Shown: piece by piece, positions 27,637 to 36,918 of the stretch
Numbering within the stretch: position 1 is the first letter of the stretch
Layout of the letters: each line of letters starts with the position of its first letter
Assembly: GCF_026427775.1 (NCBI RefSeq)
Contig: NZ_CP044532.1
Span: 62,001-126,000, forward strand
Direction: 5' to 3'
DNA length: 64,000 bases
Origin: Arthrobacter sp. CDRTa11
Lineage (GTDB): Bacteria; Actinomycetota; Actinomycetes; Actinomycetales; Micrococcaceae
Notes under the pieces: model-generated
Told to the model about the DNA's origin: nothing
The model's input: only the letters and a program-made list of their open reading frames with translations
Database searches by the model: none
Position numbers and translations under genes: made by a program

Positions 27637-28716
27637 TCAGACGGTGGGGTTGGCGCTCGGTGGCTTGCCGGCCCATGCCGCGTGCAGGATGCCGCGGACG
27701 TCGTCGTAGGTGATCGGGCGGGGGTTGCCGTAAGAGCGGCTGGTCGCTTCTTCGGCGATGCGGTCGATGTCTTCTTCCTTCATGCCCAGCTCGGCCAGGG
27801 ACCGGGGGGCATTCAGTTCGCCGGCGATCTGCCACAGCCTCTCGGCGGGATCTGCGGCGCCACCGAGTGCCCGTGACAGGGCGGCCGTCGCTTCGGGAGC
27901 GGCGGGCTGGTTGAAGGCCAGGGCGTGGGGGAGGACGACGGTGTGGGTTTGGGCGTGCGGCAGGTTGAGGGTTCCGCCGAGTGCGTGGCAGAGCTTGTGG
28001 TGCAGTGACATGGTGGTGGCGCCCAGGCAGGCACCGCACAGCCACGATCCGTAGAGGGCGTTGCTGCGGGCTTCGAGGTCGGAGCTGTCGGCCACGATCG
28101 CGGGCAGCGCTGCGACGAGGGCCCGGACGCCCTCTTCGGCCATCAGCGAGATGATCGGCGTTGCATCCGGGGCGTAGAGGGCTTCCACGGCGTGGGCGAT
28201 GGCGTTGATGCCGCTGGTCACGGACATGGCGGCCGGCAGGGTCGCCGTGAGCTCGGGATCGTAGACGACGCTGCGGGGCAGAACCCGGGGGTCCTTGCCG
28301 GTTTCCTTGCGTCCGTCGGTGGTCAGTCCCCAGACGGGGGTCATTTCTGATCCGGCGTACGTGGTGGGGACGGCAACGATCGGCAGCCCGTGCTTGAGGG
28401 CGATTGCTTTGCCGAGTCCGATTGCTGAGCCGCCGCCGACAGCGACGCACCCGTCGGCACCGACCCTGGCAGCTTCGTCGCTTGCCCGCTGTGCAACTTC
28501 GTTGGGCACGTGCATGACGGCTTCCGGGAGAACACCGACGCAGCGCTCACCCAAGGCCTCGGCTACGCGGTTGCCGGTCTCTTCCTGTTCAGGAGAGCAT
28601 AGGACCAGGACGCGCTTTAGGCCGATCTGGTCGAGTTCTTCGGGAAGGGTCGAGAGGGAGTTGACGCCGAAGCGCACCCGCATGGGGAGGGCTTCGTATA
28701 CAAACTGGTGGGTCAT
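27637..28716 (-). CDS. maleylacetate reductase, module A copy
   Basis: 359 aa from the ATG at 28716, with AAAGGAG upstream; a start 15 codons earlier lacks support. Iron-type alcohol dehydrogenase family: MRVRFGVNSL, the NAD-binding AVGGGSAIGLGKAIA, VPTTYAGSEMTPVWG, and TSGINAIAHAVEALYAPDA are the maleylacetate reductase signature, with LHHKLCHALGGTLNLPHAQT later. It reduces maleylacetate to 3-oxoadipate with NAD(P)H, the step after hydroxyquinol cleavage. It lies between the importer permease (77 bp gap) and the aldo/keto reductase. Module B carries a close paralogue at 51412. Confidence 0.92.
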   Translation of the reverse strand: MTHQFVYEALPMRVRFGVNSLSTLPEELDQIGLKRVLVLCSPEQEETGNRVAEALGERCVGVLPEAVMHVPNEVAQRASDEAARVGADGCVAVGGGSAIGLGKAIALKHGLPIVAVPTTYAGSEMTPVWGLTTDGRKETGKDPRVLPRSVVYDPELTATLPAAMSVTSGINAIAHAVEALYAPDATPIISLMAEEGVRALVAALPAIVADSSDLEARSNALYGSWLCGACLGATTMSLHHKLCHALGGTLNLPHAQTHTVVLPHALAFNQPAAPEATAALSRALGGAADPAERLWQIAGELNAPRSLAELGMKEEDIDRIAEEATSRSYGNPRPITYDDVRGILHAAWAGKPPSANPTV

Positions 28717-28793
28717 CAGATGGACTCCTTTGAAGAGGTGTTGTCCGCGTAAATGGTTCATTTCACGCGGGTGCTTCTTAGCGCGGGAAGCGG

Positions 28794-30035
28794 TTAGCGG
28801 GAACCGGCGCGGCGCTTGTTGTAGATATCGAAGGCGACGGCCAGCATCAGGACCAGGCCCTTGACGACTGATTGCACGGACTGGTCGATGCCCATCAGCT
28901 GCATGCCGTTGCTCATGACGGCCATGATCAGGCCGCCGGCCATGGCTCCCACGACTTTTCCGACGCCGCCGGTAACGGCCGCGCCGCCGATGAAAGCCGC
29001 GGCAATCGCGTCGAGTTCGAACATGTTGCCCGCGCCGGGCTGGGCGCCGTTGGAGCGCGAGGAGAAAACGATACCGGCCACTGCGGAGAGGAGGCCCATG
29101 TTGACGAAGATCCAGAAGTTGACGGTGCGGACCTTGACACCAGAGAGGGCTGCTGCGACGACGTTGCCGCCGATGGCGTAGACCTGGCGGCCGAAGACGC
29201 TTCGCTGCATGATGACGCTGTAGACCATGATGAGGATGGCCAGCATGATCAGGACAAGCGGCATGCCGCGGGCGATGGCCAGCTGCCAGGCGAAGACCAT
29301 GACTGCGATGGCGATAACGAGGATTTTGGCGATGAACAGCGGAAATGACGGGACGAGCTGGTTGTAGCTGATCAGGGTCTTGCGGGTCCGGTACTGGTTG
29401 AAGGAGTAGCCGATCACGGCGATGGCGAAGATGAGGAGTGTGAAGAGGTCGTATCCTTGGCCCCCGAGCAGACCGTTGAGGAAGCCGGATGCGATCTGGC
29501 CGTAGTCAGCCGGGAAGGGAGAGAGGGAGACGTTGTTGAGCACGACCAGGGTCAGGCCGCGGAAGAGGAGCATTCCGGCGAGGGTGACGATGAACGCAGG
29601 AATTCCGACGTAGGCGACCCAGTATCCGTGCCAGGCTCCAATAGCGAGGCCGGTGGCGAGGGCTGCGAGGACGCCGACCCACCAGGGCTGTCCGTATTGG
29701 ATGACGACGACCGCCGACACTGCGCCGGTCAAGGCGACGACGGAGCCCACGGAGAGGTCGATGTGACCGGCGATGATCACGATGACCATGCCGATGGCCA
29801 GGATCAGGATGTAGGAGTACTGCAGGACGATGTTGGTGATGTTTCCGGGACCGAGTGAGGCGCCGCCGGTGAGTCCTGCGAACAGGGCCACGATGGCCAC
29901 GAGTGCGATGTAAATGCCGCTGGTACGCAAGTTACGGGTTAACAGCTCACGGATTTCGCTGGTTCCGGTGTGGACGACCGCTGCTGCGGACGGCGCATCT
30001 TTCCTTTGGGATCCCCGGGGGGCTGTCACGGTCAT
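28794..30035 (-). CDS. sugar ABC transporter permease (MmsB/XylH type)
   Basis: 413 aa with about ten membrane helices after a ~35-residue polar N-terminus. Contains the family segments [40 protein letters not shown] and [20 protein letters not shown]. The long form with an extra ~60-residue insertion (near 210-250) matches the XylH/MmsB/GguB group that imports xylose, arabinose, galactose and similar pentoses or hexoses. The start overlaps the ATPase stop (ATGA). Being in one operon with hydroxyquinol genes, its real cargo may be a cyclic polyol or a glycoside. Confidence 0.88.
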   Translation of the reverse strand: MTVTAPRGSQRKDAPSAAAVVHTGTSEIRELLTRNLRTSGIYIALVAIVALFAGLTGGASLGPGNITNIVLQYSYILILAIGMVIVIIAGHIDLSVGSVVALTGAVSAVVVIQYGQPWWVGVLAALATGLAIGAWHGYWVAYVGIPAFIVTLAGMLLFRGLTLVVLNNVSLSPFPADYGQIASGFLNGLLGGQGYDLFTLLIFAIAVIGYSFNQYRTRKTLISYNQLVPSFPLFIAKILVIAIAVMVFAWQLAIARGMPLVLIMLAILIMVYSVIMQRSVFGRQVYAIGGNVVAAALSGVKVRTVNFWIFVNMGLLSAVAGIVFSSRSNGAQPGAGNMFELDAIAAAFIGGAAVTGGVGKVVGAMAGGLIMAVMSNGMQLMGIDQSVQSVVKGLVLMLAVAFDIYNKRRAGSR

Positions 30036-31570
30036 GCTGTGAGTTCCTTCTCTTTGGTCATGAGTGTCATGAGGCGTTCCTCGGATGCTTCAGCCGCGGG
30101 CAGCTGCCCGGTGATCCGGCCTGCAGAAAGCGCGTAGATGCGGTCGCAGGTGCCGAGCAGTTCGAGCAGGTCCGAGGAAATGACCACGACTGCCTTTCCG
30201 GCGTCCACGAAGCTGTTGATGAGGGTGTAAATTTCGTATTTCGCGCCGACATCAATGCCGCGGGTGGGTTCGTCCAAGATCAGTACTTCCGGGTCGGTGA
30301 GCAACCACTTCGAGAGGACGACCTTTTGCTGGTTCCCGCCGGAGAGCTTGCCGACGATCGATTTCACGTTGGGGGCTTTGATGTTCATCGACTTCATCGC
30401 GAACTCAGCCGCACGGGCCTCTTCGTGGTGATTGACGAATCCCCAGCTCGCAAGTTTGCCCAGTGATGCGGCTGAGATGTTGCGGGCGATGTCATCGATG
30501 AGGTTGAGGCCAAAGGCCTTGCGGTCTTCGGTGGCGTAGGCGATCCGTGCTTCGATGGCTGCGGCGACGGATCGGGTGTGGATCTCCTTGCCGTGCATGA
30601 AGATTCTGCCTGATACGAACTTGCCGTAGGAGCGGCCGAACAGGCTCATCATCAGTTCGGTGCGTCCGGCACCCATGAGTCCGGCGACGCCGATGACTTC
30701 TCCGGCGCGGACTTCAAAGCTGGCGCCATCGACGACCAGACGGTCCTGGGTGGGGTGCCTGACCGTCCAGTCCTCCACCCGGAGAACGACCTCGCCCGGG
30801 TTCGAATCACGGTCGGGATAGAACGCTTCGAGGTCCCGGCCGACCATTCCGCGGATTATGCGGTCGACGTTCACGTCGGGGTCCGTCATGTCCAGGGTTT
30901 CCACGGTCTTTCCGTCCCGGATGACGGTGGTGTGGTCGGCAATTGCTTCGATTTCGTTGAGTTTGTGGGAAATGATGATCGAGGTGATGCCGCGGTCACG
31001 GAGGGCCCGGACCAAGTCGAGCAGGTGGGCGGAGTCGTTATCGTTGAGCGCCGCGGTCGGCTCGTCGAGGATGAGCAGCTGCACTTCCTTGGACAGGGCT
31101 TTGGCGATTTCAACCAGTTGCTGCTTGCCGACGCCAAGCTGTCCGACCGGGGTAGTGGGCTCTTCCCGCAGACCGACGGATGCGAGGAGTTCGGCGGCCT
31201 CGGCGTTCGTCTTGTGCCAGTCGATCAGTCCTGATGCGCCGCGGCGCTCGTTGCCCAGGAAGATGTTCTCGGCGATCGACAGGTGCGGCACGAGGGCCAG
31301 TTCCTGGTGGATGATCACGATGCCGGCGTGCTCTGAATCCCGGATGCCGGAGAAAGAACACGTTTGTCCCTTGAACAGGATCTCACCCCCGTAGCTGCCG
31401 GCGGGGTAGACGCCGGAGAGGACTTTCATGAGGGTGGACTTCCCTGCGCCGTTCTCGCCGCAGATCGCGTGGACCTCACCGCGTTCCACGGCCAGCGATA
31501 CGCCGGAGAGCGCTTTGACGCCGGGGAAGGTCTTGGTGATGGATTGCATTTCCAGGATGTGGTCGGCCAT
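30032..31570 (-). CDS. sugar ABC transporter ATP-binding protein (MmsA/XylG type)
   Basis: 512 aa with two ABC domains. Domain 1 has Walker [10 protein letters not shown] near residue 40 and Walker [12 protein letters not shown]. Domain 2 has signature [14 protein letters not shown] and Walker [15 protein letters not shown]. As usual in this family the Walker A of domain 2 is altered ([16 protein letters not shown]). It powers import with the permease it overlaps and the binding protein upstream (75 bp gap). The sequence is intact, unlike the ATPase remnant at 42927. Confidence 0.9.
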   Translation of the reverse strand: MADHILEMQSITKTFPGVKALSGVSLAVERGEVHAICGENGAGKSTLMKVLSGVYPAGSYGGEILFKGQTCSFSGIRDSEHAGIVIIHQELALVPHLSIAENIFLGNERRGASGLIDWHKTNAEAAELLASVGLREEPTTPVGQLGVGKQQLVEIAKALSKEVQLLILDEPTAALNDNDSAHLLDLVRALRDRGITSIIISHKLNEIEAIADHTTVIRDGKTVETLDMTDPDVNVDRIIRGMVGRDLEAFYPDRDSNPGEVVLRVEDWTVRHPTQDRLVVDGASFEVRAGEVIGVAGLMGAGRTELMMSLFGRSYGKFVSGRIFMHGKEIHTRSVAAAIEARIAYATEDRKAFGLNLIDDIARNISAASLGKLASWGFVNHHEEARAAEFAMKSMNIKAPNVKSIVGKLSGGNQQKVVLSKWLLTDPEVLILDEPTRGIDVGAKYEIYTLINSFVDAGKAVVVISSDLLELLGTCDRIYALSAGRITGQLPAAEASEERLMTLMTKEKELTA

Positions 31571-31645
31571 TGGCCCGCCGTCCTATCGGTCTTGTAGGGG
31601 AGAGGGGGAGGGGAGGGGCACTGTGTGCCCCTCCCTGAAGGGCGC

Positions 31646-32806
31646 TTACTGAAGGCGGCCGGCTGCGACCTCTTCAGCGGTGTAGTAGCCGGAGTCGATC
31701 AGGGCGGACTTGATGTTGTCCTTGTAGATCGGCTGGATCGGCACGAGGAACGAGGGGACGACCTTGGATCCGTTGTCATAAGACTTGGTGTCGTTGACCT
31801 CAGGGTCTTTTCCTGCCAGCAGGTCCTGAGACGCCTTTACAGTCTGTGCGGCCAAGGCGCGGGTGTCCTTGAACACGGTGGAGAACTGCACATCGTCGTT
31901 GACGAACTTGACGGAGGCAACCTCGGCGTCCTGGCCGGTCGTGACGGGCATCGGCTTGGGCTGTGAGGACAGGGTCGGGCCGTAGCCGGCGTTGCCCAGG
32001 GAGGTGATGACGCCGCGGGCGACGCTGTCATTGGGGGTAAGGACGCCGTCGAGCTTGGCTGCTCCGCCGTTGTAGCTGGCGGTCAGCAGGTTGTCCATGC
32101 GTTCCTGGGCCTTTTGTTGTGACCAGTTCTCGGTTGCCACCTGTGCGAGCTTGTTTTGTCCCGACTTCACCACAAGGGTGCCGTTGTCGATGTATTTCTG
32201 CAGAACGGACATGCCGCCGTTGAAGACGAAGGTTGCGTTGTTGTCATCCAGCGATCCGCCGAACAGTTCGATATTGAACGGTCCCTTGGCGGAACCTTCG
32301 GAGCCGTCCTTGTTCAGGACACCGAGCCCGATGAGAAGCGAGGTGGCCTGCTGGGCGCCGACCTTGAAGTTGTCGAAGGTGACGTAAACGTCAACGTCGG
32401 CGCTGTTCCTGACGAACCGGTCGTAGGAGACGATCGGGATGTTCGAGCTTGCCGCCTGCTGCAGCTGGGGGGACAGGGCCGTTCCGTCCAGCGGTGCCAG
32501 GATCAGCAGATCGGCACCTTGGGTCAGCATCTGGTCTACCTGCTGCTGCTGGGTGGGGATGTCGTTATTGGCGTACTGGAGGTCCACCTGGTAACCGACC
32601 TTTTCCAGCCCTTCCTTGATGGCCTTACCGTCGGTGATCCAGCGCTCTTCATCCTGGCTGGGCAGTGAAACTCCGATGCGGGTGTCGGCGGGAGCCTGTG
32701 TCCCTCCGCCGGCCGCGTTGCCGCTGCCTGCACCCCCTCCTGCACAACCAGCAAGTACCAGTGACGTGGCTGCAGTTGCAGCGAACATGACAATTTTCTT
32801 AAACAC
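31646..32806 (-). CDS. multiple-monosaccharide-type binding lipoprotein (ChvE-like)
   Basis: 386 aa from a GTG with AAGGAGGAG upstream. Lipoprotein signal peptide with lipobox LVLAGC, then a Gly-rich linker. Periplasmic-binding fold type I: IGVSLPSQDEERWITDGKAI, then GADLLILAPLDGTALSPQ and IPIVSYDRFV. It is most like the ChvE/XylF group of cyclic-sugar receptors. It is first gene of the leftward operon through importer, maleylacetate reductase, aldo/keto reductase and hydroxyquinol dioxygenase. The promoter region to its right contains an IclR-type operator. Confidence 0.88.
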   Translation of the reverse strand: MFKKIVMFAATAATSLVLAGCAGGGAGSGNAAGGGTQAPADTRIGVSLPSQDEERWITDGKAIKEGLEKVGYQVDLQYANNDIPTQQQQVDQMLTQGADLLILAPLDGTALSPQLQQAASSNIPIVSYDRFVRNSADVDVYVTFDNFKVGAQQATSLLIGLGVLNKDGSEGSAKGPFNIELFGGSLDDNNATFVFNGGMSVLQKYIDNGTLVVKSGQNKLAQVATENWSQQKAQERMDNLLTASYNGGAAKLDGVLTPNDSVARGVITSLGNAGYGPTLSSQPKPMPVTTGQDAEVASVKFVNDDVQFSTVFKDTRALAAQTVKASQDLLAGKDPEVNDTKSYDNGSKVVPSFLVPIQPIYKDNIKSALIDSGYYTAEEVAAGRLQ

Positions 32807-32892
32807 CGTTCTCCTCCTTTGGAGAGCCGCGTGACGCTGAAGGCGTCAGTTCTGCGTCGGCAGGACCGCCGCGCCTGAAATTTAGATGTGAT

Positions 32893-32940
32893 TGCGAGCA
32901 CTTGGTGCCGTACAATGGACACCATGTTCGCACAGTACCA
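32893..32940. promoter_or_regulatory. IclR-type operators in the divergent promoter, copy 2
   Basis: Two layers are visible. A long imperfect inverted repeat has TGCGAGCA-CT-TGGTG (32893-32907) against CACCA-TGTTCGCA (32920-32932). Overlapping it, ATGGACACCATGTTCG (32915-32930) matches the site before the other tandem-IclR gene. It sits between the leftward transporter/hydroxyquinol operon and the rightward IclR gene, so one regulator could control both. Confidence 0.65.
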
Positions 32941-33114
32941 GCTTGGAAAGCTAGTGGTGTTCCACATTACATTTTGTGCGCACCTCGGGTCGGGCCTTCA
33001 GGGCACCTGGGGCCGGACGGACAACATTGGCTGAAATGGCCAAATGCAGCGCATCGCGTGAGGTTTAGTGACCTGGATGCTATCGGCTCCTAGGGGCCAG
33101 GAAAGAGGCGGTTG

Positions 33115-34725
33115 GTGAACACCATTCAGCTGTTGAAGAAAGCCGGCCAAGTGATCGATGAATTGGCCCGGATTGGCCAGTCAACGCCGGCGGAGCTGGC
33201 CAAGGTCGTGTCCGAGCCGCGGCCGACGGTGTACCGGATTGTTGCTGCGCTGGAGCAGGAAAAGCTCGTCCGCTCAGGCGGTTACGGCAAGCTTGAGCTG
33301 GGGACCGGGATACTCAAACTGGGTGACGCAGCGGCGGATGCGCTCGTGGACCGCGCAGAGCTGCGCGAACAGTTGCGCTGGATCCGTAGCCAGCTGGGCA
33401 TGAGCCCCTACTTCTGCGTCCTGCGCGAAAACGGGGCCGTATGCCTGGACCAGATCCAGGGCGCAGACGTCGACCTGCATGACCTGGCCCCCGGGCGTAC
33501 CCTTCCGCTCCACGCCGGGGCCGCATCACAGGCTCTCCTGGCCTTCGGCGCGCCCGAGTTCCGGGAGAGCGTATTGGCCTCGTGCCCTTACCCCGGTATC
33601 GCTTCCCGGACGCCGCTCACCGGGGAGCAGTTGAGGGAGAGGGTCGAGCAGACCGCCAGGCGCGGATGGAGCGTTGAAGACAGCGAGGTCATCGAAGGCG
33701 TCGCCTCAATTGCCGTTCCGGTCTTCCGGCACGATGGCAGCCTGCTGGGTGCCATCTCGGTCGCGGGCCTGCGGGCAACAGTCCTCGGCCAGGAGGGCGC
33801 GGCGCGGCGAATCCTGGACGCCGCCGCGCAGGGAATCGCCGCTTCCATGTCCCAGGAAGACCCGAACGATACAAAAGAAGCCACCCGGCTCGACCCTCCG
33901 GAAGGATCCGAGCGGGACTCCCCCCGCGCCCCTGCCGTCATCGCGAAAGCATCCGCACTGATGTCGGCTTTGGCTGAAGAACGGATCGCGACGTCCACCA
34001 GGCTGACCGAGCTGCTTGAAGAACCCGCCAGTTCCATATATCGGATGCTGGCCACCTTGGCTGAAGCCGGATGGGTGGAACAGATCGGCCATCGCGGCGC
34101 ATACCGGGTGGGAAGCAAAATGATCGCCCTTTCGGGCGACCTCACACGCCGCTTGGATATCCGCCGTGCTGCCGCCCCGATCCTGCGCGAAATCCACACA
34201 GCAACGGGGGAAACGACCTTCTTGTGCATCCGCCGTGGCACCCGGGCGGTCTGCATCGAGCGCATTGACGGGATACGGGTCAACAGCCGTGTCCTGAAGC
34301 TGGGGGAGTCCCTTCCCCTGCATGTCGGCGCCGCGCCCCGTGCGCTGCTCGCGTTCGAAGACCGGGCGTCGTGGGATGAATATGCCGCGGTCGTCGCCAG
34401 CAGCGGCGAGCCTTGGCGGGATGTTCGGTCCCGTTCGGAGTTCTATTCCGGACTGGAGGACATCCGGGACCAGGGGTTCGTGGTCAGCGACAACAACGTC
34501 ACCCCGGGCATCGCCGCCATCGGGGCACCCGTCTTCGACCACCGCGGCGAGGTTGCGGCTTCTTTGTCCATCAGTGGGCTGCGCGAGGGCATCCTGAGCC
34601 GGCCCGAGGGCGAAGAGCCGATCGTCGGTCTCCTCCTGCGGGGAACCAGGGCTTTGTCGGACTATCTAGGGGCGCCGCAGGCTGCGTTGAAGAAGGATGC
34701 GGACGTGTCACAGGTCATAGCTTGA
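33115..34725 (+). CDS. double-length IclR regulator, paralogue of the 23561 gene
   Basis: 536 aa from the GTG at 33115, with GAGG six bases upstream; an adjacent TTG at 33112 is equally in frame. Two complete IclR modules: HTH 1 STPAELAKVVSEPRPTVYRI and effector domain 1 (about 60-245), a ~30-residue acidic linker (about 250-280), then HTH 2 (STRLTELLEEPASSIYRM) and effector domain 2 (LCIRRGTRAVCIERIDGIR, LGESLPLHVGAAPRALLAF). Similarity to the first tandem IclR runs the whole length. It diverges from the importer/hydroxyquinol operon and precedes the Gfo/Idh/MocA operon. Confidence 0.88.
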   Translation: MNTIQLLKKAGQVIDELARIGQSTPAELAKVVSEPRPTVYRIVAALEQEKLVRSGGYGKLELGTGILKLGDAAADALVDRAELREQLRWIRSQLGMSPYFCVLRENGAVCLDQIQGADVDLHDLAPGRTLPLHAGAASQALLAFGAPEFRESVLASCPYPGIASRTPLTGEQLRERVEQTARRGWSVEDSEVIEGVASIAVPVFRHDGSLLGAISVAGLRATVLGQEGAARRILDAAAQGIAASMSQEDPNDTKEATRLDPPEGSERDSPRAPAVIAKASALMSALAEERIATSTRLTELLEEPASSIYRMLATLAEAGWVEQIGHRGAYRVGSKMIALSGDLTRRLDIRRAAAPILREIHTATGETTFLCIRRGTRAVCIERIDGIRVNSRVLKLGESLPLHVGAAPRALLAFEDRASWDEYAAVVASSGEPWRDVRSRSEFYSGLEDIRDQGFVVSDNNVTPGIAAIGAPVFDHRGEVAASLSISGLREGILSRPEGEEPIVGLLLRGTRALSDYLGAPQAALKKDADVSQVIA

Positions 34726-34751
34726 CCGAAGGCCCCCTCCATGAAATGCTT

Positions 34752-34766
34752 TGGACAAGCTGTCCA
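34752..34766. promoter_or_regulatory. IclR-type operator, copy 3
   Basis: TGGACA-AGC-TGTCCA is a perfect 6+3+6 palindrome, 110 bp before the Gfo/Idh/MocA gene at 34876. It matches the TGGACA-N3-TGTTCG cores at 23392 and 32916, linking the rightward operon to the IclR regulators. Confidence 0.6.
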
Positions 34767-34875
34767 TTAGGTGACACTGCATCCTAATCTTTTTGATCCG
34801 GTGGAGCACCGCTGCCCGCCCCCATCAAAACCATAAAAGCACCGATCAGGGTGCTCAGTCGAAGGAGATAATGCG

Positions 34876-35958
34876 TTGGAACCGATTGTCGTAGGACTTC
34901 TGGGAATCACACACCCGCACGCCTCTGCCCGGGTTCGCGCCCTGCGCGAAATTGAAGGGGTTGAAGTGGTTGCGGCCGCGGACGACGATCCCCGCCTGCA
35001 GTACTTCACCGATAAGTACGACATGGAGCCCCGCTCCATTGACGCGCTGCTCCAGGACGAGCGCATCAACGCGATCATGGTCCACTCCAAGAGCAAGGAC
35101 ATGGTCCCCCACGCCCTGCGCGCACTGGCCGCCGGCAAGTCCGTTGTCGTCGAAAAGCCAGGCGGGGGAACCGTTGAAGACCTGGTTCAGCTGGCCGAGG
35201 CCGAGTCCAAGGCAACCCCCGGGCTGGTGGTGCAGGTCGGATACAACGTTCGCCTCGCCCAGTCCATCGCAGAGGCCAAGGAACTCATCGACGCCGGCGT
35301 CATTGGTGAGGTGGTTTCCGTCTCCGCCCGCGGTGCTGCCCTCGTCGGTGAACACCTGACCGCGCACCTGAACCAGCCCGCCGACATGGGAGGGGCACTG
35401 TGGATCATCGGATGCCACATGCTTGACTCCCTGGTGCACATGTTCGGCGCACCCGATTCGGTCAACGCCCGTGTCCACAAGTCCGGACGCCTGTCCGACG
35501 AGTCGAGCCGGGAAGATTCCGCAGCTGTCCTGCTGAACTACCCGGACAAGTCCGTGACCTTCAGCTTCGACGGGCACGACCGCCTTGAGTGGTTCGAGAG
35601 CTCCCGTATCTCCGTCTACGGGACCGGCGGCATGCTGGAAATCGGCATCCTGCCCCAGAAGCTGCGCGTCTACGTGGACCAGGACCGGGCCGGCTGGCGC
35701 GCCGGCTGGACCGAGTGGACCCAAAGCCACTTCACCCCGCCGTTCGCCAGGACCGAACTGAACAAGTTCTCGGAACTGCCCGAACTGGAAAACATCAGCA
35801 ACTTCCACCCTGAAATGCGTGGCTGGGTCGACAGCATCCGCACCGGCGCCCCGGTAGTCGCACCGGTCGCCGACGCCCTGGCCGTCGCTCGGATTGTCGA
35901 CGCCTGCTACCGCTCCGAGAAGGAACAGGGAGCATCCATGGAGGTCGAGACCGCATGA
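34876..35958 (+). CDS. Gfo/Idh/MocA family oxidoreductase, module A copy
   Basis: 360 aa from a TTG; GAAGGAG is eight bases upstream. The N-terminal Rossmann part begins IVVGLLGITHPHASARVRAL, so the second glycine of the usual GxGxxG is replaced (GITHPH). The family EKP motif is present (VVVEKPGGG, near residue 95). The active-site stretch reads GGALWIIGCHMLDSL, where relatives usually have an acidic residue four before the His. The C-terminal part is the beta-sheet substrate domain. Members oxidise sugars or cyclitols with NAD(P). The gene at 56133 is a close paralogue. Its stop overlaps the next start (ATGA). Odd cofactor motif, so a non-standard reaction is possible. Confidence 0.85.
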   Translation: MEPIVVGLLGITHPHASARVRALREIEGVEVVAAADDDPRLQYFTDKYDMEPRSIDALLQDERINAIMVHSKSKDMVPHALRALAAGKSVVVEKPGGGTVEDLVQLAEAESKATPGLVVQVGYNVRLAQSIAEAKELIDAGVIGEVVSVSARGAALVGEHLTAHLNQPADMGGALWIIGCHMLDSLVHMFGAPDSVNARVHKSGRLSDESSREDSAAVLLNYPDKSVTFSFDGHDRLEWFESSRISVYGTGGMLEIGILPQKLRVYVDQDRAGWRAGWTEWTQSHFTPPFARTELNKFSELPELENISNFHPEMRGWVDSIRTGAPVVAPVADALAVARIVDACYRSEKEQGASMEVETA

Positions 35959-36839
35959 CCAGCGAAACCAACGCAGCTCCGCAGCTGATCGCAACCTGCT
36001 GGGTGAGCGCCGGCGATACCGCCCCCGGACGCCCGAACGAAACGAGCCCCATCCCGATCCAGGAGCGCATCAACCTCATAGCGCAGACCGGGTGGTCAGG
36101 CATCGGACTGGTACACCACGATCTGCTGCATGCACGCCGCACCATCGGCTACGCCGAGCTGGGGCGCATGATCCGCGAGGCAGGAATCGGCATCATCGAA
36201 GTCGAATTCCTCAACGGCTGGTGGGCCTCAGGGGCCGAGCGCGCCGAATCCGACATCCAACGCGCCGAGCTGTTCGAAGCCGCAAAGGCCCTGGGTGCCC
36301 GCCACATAAAGGTCGGAGCCGGCATGACAGACAACCCCCTGCCGCTGTCGACGATGGCCAGCGCATTTTCCGACCTGGCAGACGAGGCCGCTGAATCCGG
36401 CATCCGGCTTGCCCTCGAGGCGACACCGTTCTCCCACCTGCGCACGGCGCAGGAAGCGGTCAAGGTCGTGACCTACTCCGACAGTCCCGCCGCCGGCCTC
36501 ATGATCGACATCTGGCACACCCACCGGTCCGGCCTCTCCCACGACGACCTCTGGGACGTTGTGCCCATGGACAAGGTCTTCGCCGTAGAAATCGACGACG
36601 GTTACAAGGACGTCGTTGGCACCATCTTCGAAGACACCATCAACAACCGAGCCTACTGCGGTCAGGGCGACTTCGACACCCGCACGTTCATCCAGCGAAC
36701 TCTCGATGCCGGCTACAAGGGCCCCTGGGGAGTGGAAATCATTTCCGCCGAACACCGCAGCCTGCCCGTTGCCGAAGGCCTTAAGCGCGCCTACGAAACA
36801 GCGATCAACTGCTTCCCCGGCGTCTCCCTCGCAAGCTGA
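35955..36839 (+). CDS. sugar phosphate isomerase/epimerase-like TIM barrel, module A copy
   Basis: 294 aa, xylose-isomerase-like TIM barrel. Probable metal ligands are the Glu in LALEATPF, the Asp and His in MIDIWHTHRSG, and the Glu in WGVEIISAEHR. The fold is used by isomerases and also by dehydratases such as IolE (inosose dehydratase) and AsbF/QuiC (3-dehydroshikimate dehydratase, which makes an aromatic ring). It overlaps the Gfo/Idh/MocA gene. The N-terminus (CWVSAGDTAPGRPNETSPI) is shared with the paralogue at 53631. I favour a dehydratase role because the operon feeds a trihydroxybenzene pathway, but isomerase activity cannot be excluded. Confidence 0.85.
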   Translation: MTSETNAAPQLIATCWVSAGDTAPGRPNETSPIPIQERINLIAQTGWSGIGLVHHDLLHARRTIGYAELGRMIREAGIGIIEVEFLNGWWASGAERAESDIQRAELFEAAKALGARHIKVGAGMTDNPLPLSTMASAFSDLADEAAESGIRLALEATPFSHLRTAQEAVKVVTYSDSPAAGLMIDIWHTHRSGLSHDDLWDVVPMDKVFAVEIDDGYKDVVGTIFEDTINNRAYCGQGDFDTRTFIQRTLDAGYKGPWGVEIISAEHRSLPVAEGLKRAYETAINCFPGVSLAS

Positions 36840-36918
36840 TCGGCCAAGCCCGCACAGCCCCTGCCACCTCCGGCAACGCGACTAACCCCCTTCTCCATTT
36901 CCTGAAAGGCCACACCCC

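Noticed and set aside
27497..28450. 317-codon Arg/Pro-rich open frame on the minus strand
   Set aside because: Overlaps maleylacetate reductase in another frame; composition is that of a shadow frame.
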